Shown here one piece after another: positions 62,901 through 64,000 of a stretch of DNA of 64,000 nt. Source of the stretch: Nostoc sp. UHCC 0926 (GTDB lineage: Bacteria > Cyanobacteriota > Cyanobacteriia > Cyanobacteriales > Nostocaceae). The stretch covers positions 2,108,001 through 2,172,000 of the forward strand of contig NZ_CP117768.1 of assembly GCF_028623165.1 (NCBI RefSeq), written 5' to 3'. The notes beneath the pieces were generated by a model that was not told the origin of the DNA, did not search any database, and saw nothing but the letters and a program-made list of their open reading frames with translations. Each line of letters opens with the position of its first letter. Position 1 is the first letter of the stretch. The translations under genes were made by a program, and so were the position numbers.

Positions 62901-64000
62901 GTGAAGTTGCAGCGACCAATTTTAGTGGGAGGATTGGGACTGTCCTTCTCCCTGTGGATGTTACAAAGTTGGCACGATTCTATAGTGCAGGTGGGTGAGT
63001 TTGGTTTATTGAGTGCTTTAGCTGTAGGCGGTGGTTTGTGGTTATTTCAGCAAAATCGCCCGAAAGACAGTTTAGAGCAGCTAGATGGTATGCTCGTGGA
63101 GCGGGCGACTGTAGAAAGTGCGATTTCTATTGCTGAAGCCGTAATAAACCAACTGGCACAAGAAGCAGAAAACCATCTAGCATTAGAGACACTTAGAGAA
63201 CAAGTTGCCCAATTATTGTTGGAATTAGACAGGCAAGAAATTAAAGTGGCTGTGACTGGCGGGAAATCCGTGGGTAAAAGCACTTTAATGCAAGTGCTAA
63301 AGCAAAATGTAGAGACACGAAATTTAGTGTCTTTAGAAGAGACAGCACCTTTATTTAAAGAAGTAAGTGACAATTCAGATGCAGCTATTTTGGCAGAAGT
63401 GGCAAAATCTGATTTTGTTCTGTTCCTGACAAACGGTGATTTGACAGACTCAGAATTTCAAACCCTACAGCAGCTAAAAGCAGCAAATCAGCCCACAATC
63501 CTGGTTTTCAACAAACAAGACCAGTATTTAACCGATGAAAGCGGCAGCATCTTACTGTCATTGAAACAGCGGATGCAGGGAAATGTAGTTGCAACTGCGG
63601 CCTCTCCCATTGCGATTAAAGTCCGAAAGCATGAGGCTGATGGTTCTGTGCAAGAGTGGATGGAACAACCAGCACCAGATATGCAGCAGTTGACGCAGCA
63701 GTTAAATGAAGTTTTGGCACAGCAAGGACAACGCCTGGTTTGGCTAACTACCATGAGAAAAGCCGGGTTATTGAAAGCTGAGGCGAAAAACTGGCTGAAT
63801 GGAACCAGACGCGATCGCGCCACCCCAATTATTGAACAATATCAGTGGATAGCTGCTGCTGCTGCCTTTGCTAACCCAGTACCAGCCCTTGACATCCTAG
63901 CGACTGCGGCAATTAATGCTCAGATGGTAATGGATTTAGGTAATATCTATCAGCAGAAGTTTTCCCTGGAACAGGCACAAACCGTAGCTGGAACAATGGG
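62901..64000 (+). CDS. GTPase with DUF697-type domain, truncated by the window end
   Basis: Partial gene; no stop up to base 64000. The GTG at 62901 has GGAG 10 bp upstream. The N-terminus has two hydrophobic stretches (PILVGGLGLSFSLWMLQ, GEFGLLSALAVGGGLWLFQQ), then the GTPase P-loop TGGKSVGKST (about 116-125) and FNKQDQY (NKxD motif, near residue 205). It continues into AAAAFANPVPALDILATAAI, a membrane-region motif shared with the 43453-44817 gene. Same family, different sequence, with an extra N-terminal membrane anchor. Function unknown. Confidence 0.85.
   Translation, partial: MKLQRPILVGGLGLSFSLWMLQSWHDSIVQVGEFGLLSALAVGGGLWLFQQNRPKDSLEQLDGMLVERATVESAISIAEAVINQLAQEAENHLALETLREQVAQLLLELDRQEIKVAVTGGKSVGKSTLMQVLKQNVETRNLVSLEETAPLFKEVSDNSDAAILAEVAKSDFVLFLTNGDLTDSEFQTLQQLKAANQPTILVFNKQDQYLTDESGSILLSLKQRMQGNVVATAASPIAIKVRKHEADGSVQEWMEQPAPDMQQLTQQLNEVLAQQGQRLVWLTTMRKAGLLKAEAKNWLNGTRRDRATPIIEQYQWIAAAAAFANPVPALDILATAAINAQMVMDLGNIYQQKFSLEQAQTVAGTM

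Overview
The window looks like chromosome from a filamentous, probably heterocyst-forming cyanobacterium of the Nostoc/Anabaena group. The evidence is nblA, apcF, CP12, a glnA promoter with an NtcA box, a CGLD27-type protein and an fMet tRNA with encoded CCA. The palindrome GCGATCGC (HIP1) is also frequent, and spacers carry tandem heptamer repeats. No rRNA, CRISPR array, origin or complete insertion sequence was found.

Layout. 0-3 kb: the mreBCD cell-shape operon. 3.7-6.6 kb: a large RTX-type calcium-binding protein with internal tandem repeats. 7-11 kb: a Lys-rich microprotein, MsrB, a small terminal-inverted-repeat (TIR) element, and an AT-rich two-gene unit (DUF262 protein plus HEPN protein with an Rx4H motif) that looks like a conflict or abortive-infection module. 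11.3-13.7 kb: a sulfonate-sulfur operon, ssuD / beta-carbonic-anhydrase-like / ssuE. 14-19 kb: tenA, a pentapeptide-TPR protein, hicAB, nblA, a wrecked NACHT/STAND-type gene split by a 136-bp MITE, and an EgtD-like methyltransferase. 19.5-25 kb: a two-gene heterodimeric ABC exporter, DUF2805, a RibD/DHFR-fold reductase and thioredoxin. 25-37 kb: small hypotheticals, a fused DppD-DppF ATPase, a hydrolase, a ferritin/hemerythrin-like helical protein, an FAD oxidoreductase that seems to have absorbed a dispersed repeat in frame, and a methyltransferase. 38-40.6 kb: glnA and apcF, divergent, with an NtcA box between them, then a candidate sRNA. 40.6-47 kb: a decayed transposase, DUF29, tlyA, CP12, a GTPase, an Rpn-family remnant and an ABC-F ATPase. 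47.4-51.5 kb: a TRADD-N-associated-like 2TM protein, gpmI, secG, a matrixin-like protease and two small hypotheticals. 51.6-64 kb: two glycosyltransferases, an MFS transporter overlapping recO, deoC, a solitary cytosine-5 DNA methyltransferase, rsfS-CGLD27, asparaginase, tRNA-fMet and a second, truncated GTPase.

Themes. Nitrogen and light harvesting are represented by glnA, nblA, apcF and asparaginase, and carbon control by CP12 and gpmI. The accessory spacers form a graveyard of mobile elements and conflict-system genes. The most distinctive observations are the DUF262-HEPN pair; a MITE family present in three copies, two with perfect 10-bp target duplications and one sitting in a NACHT gene; the in-frame repeat insertion in the FAD oxidoreductase; a 33-bp promoter-like sequence duplicated upstream of gpmI; and a compact sRNA-like unit downstream of apcF. 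All assignments come from reading the sequence; no database search was possible.
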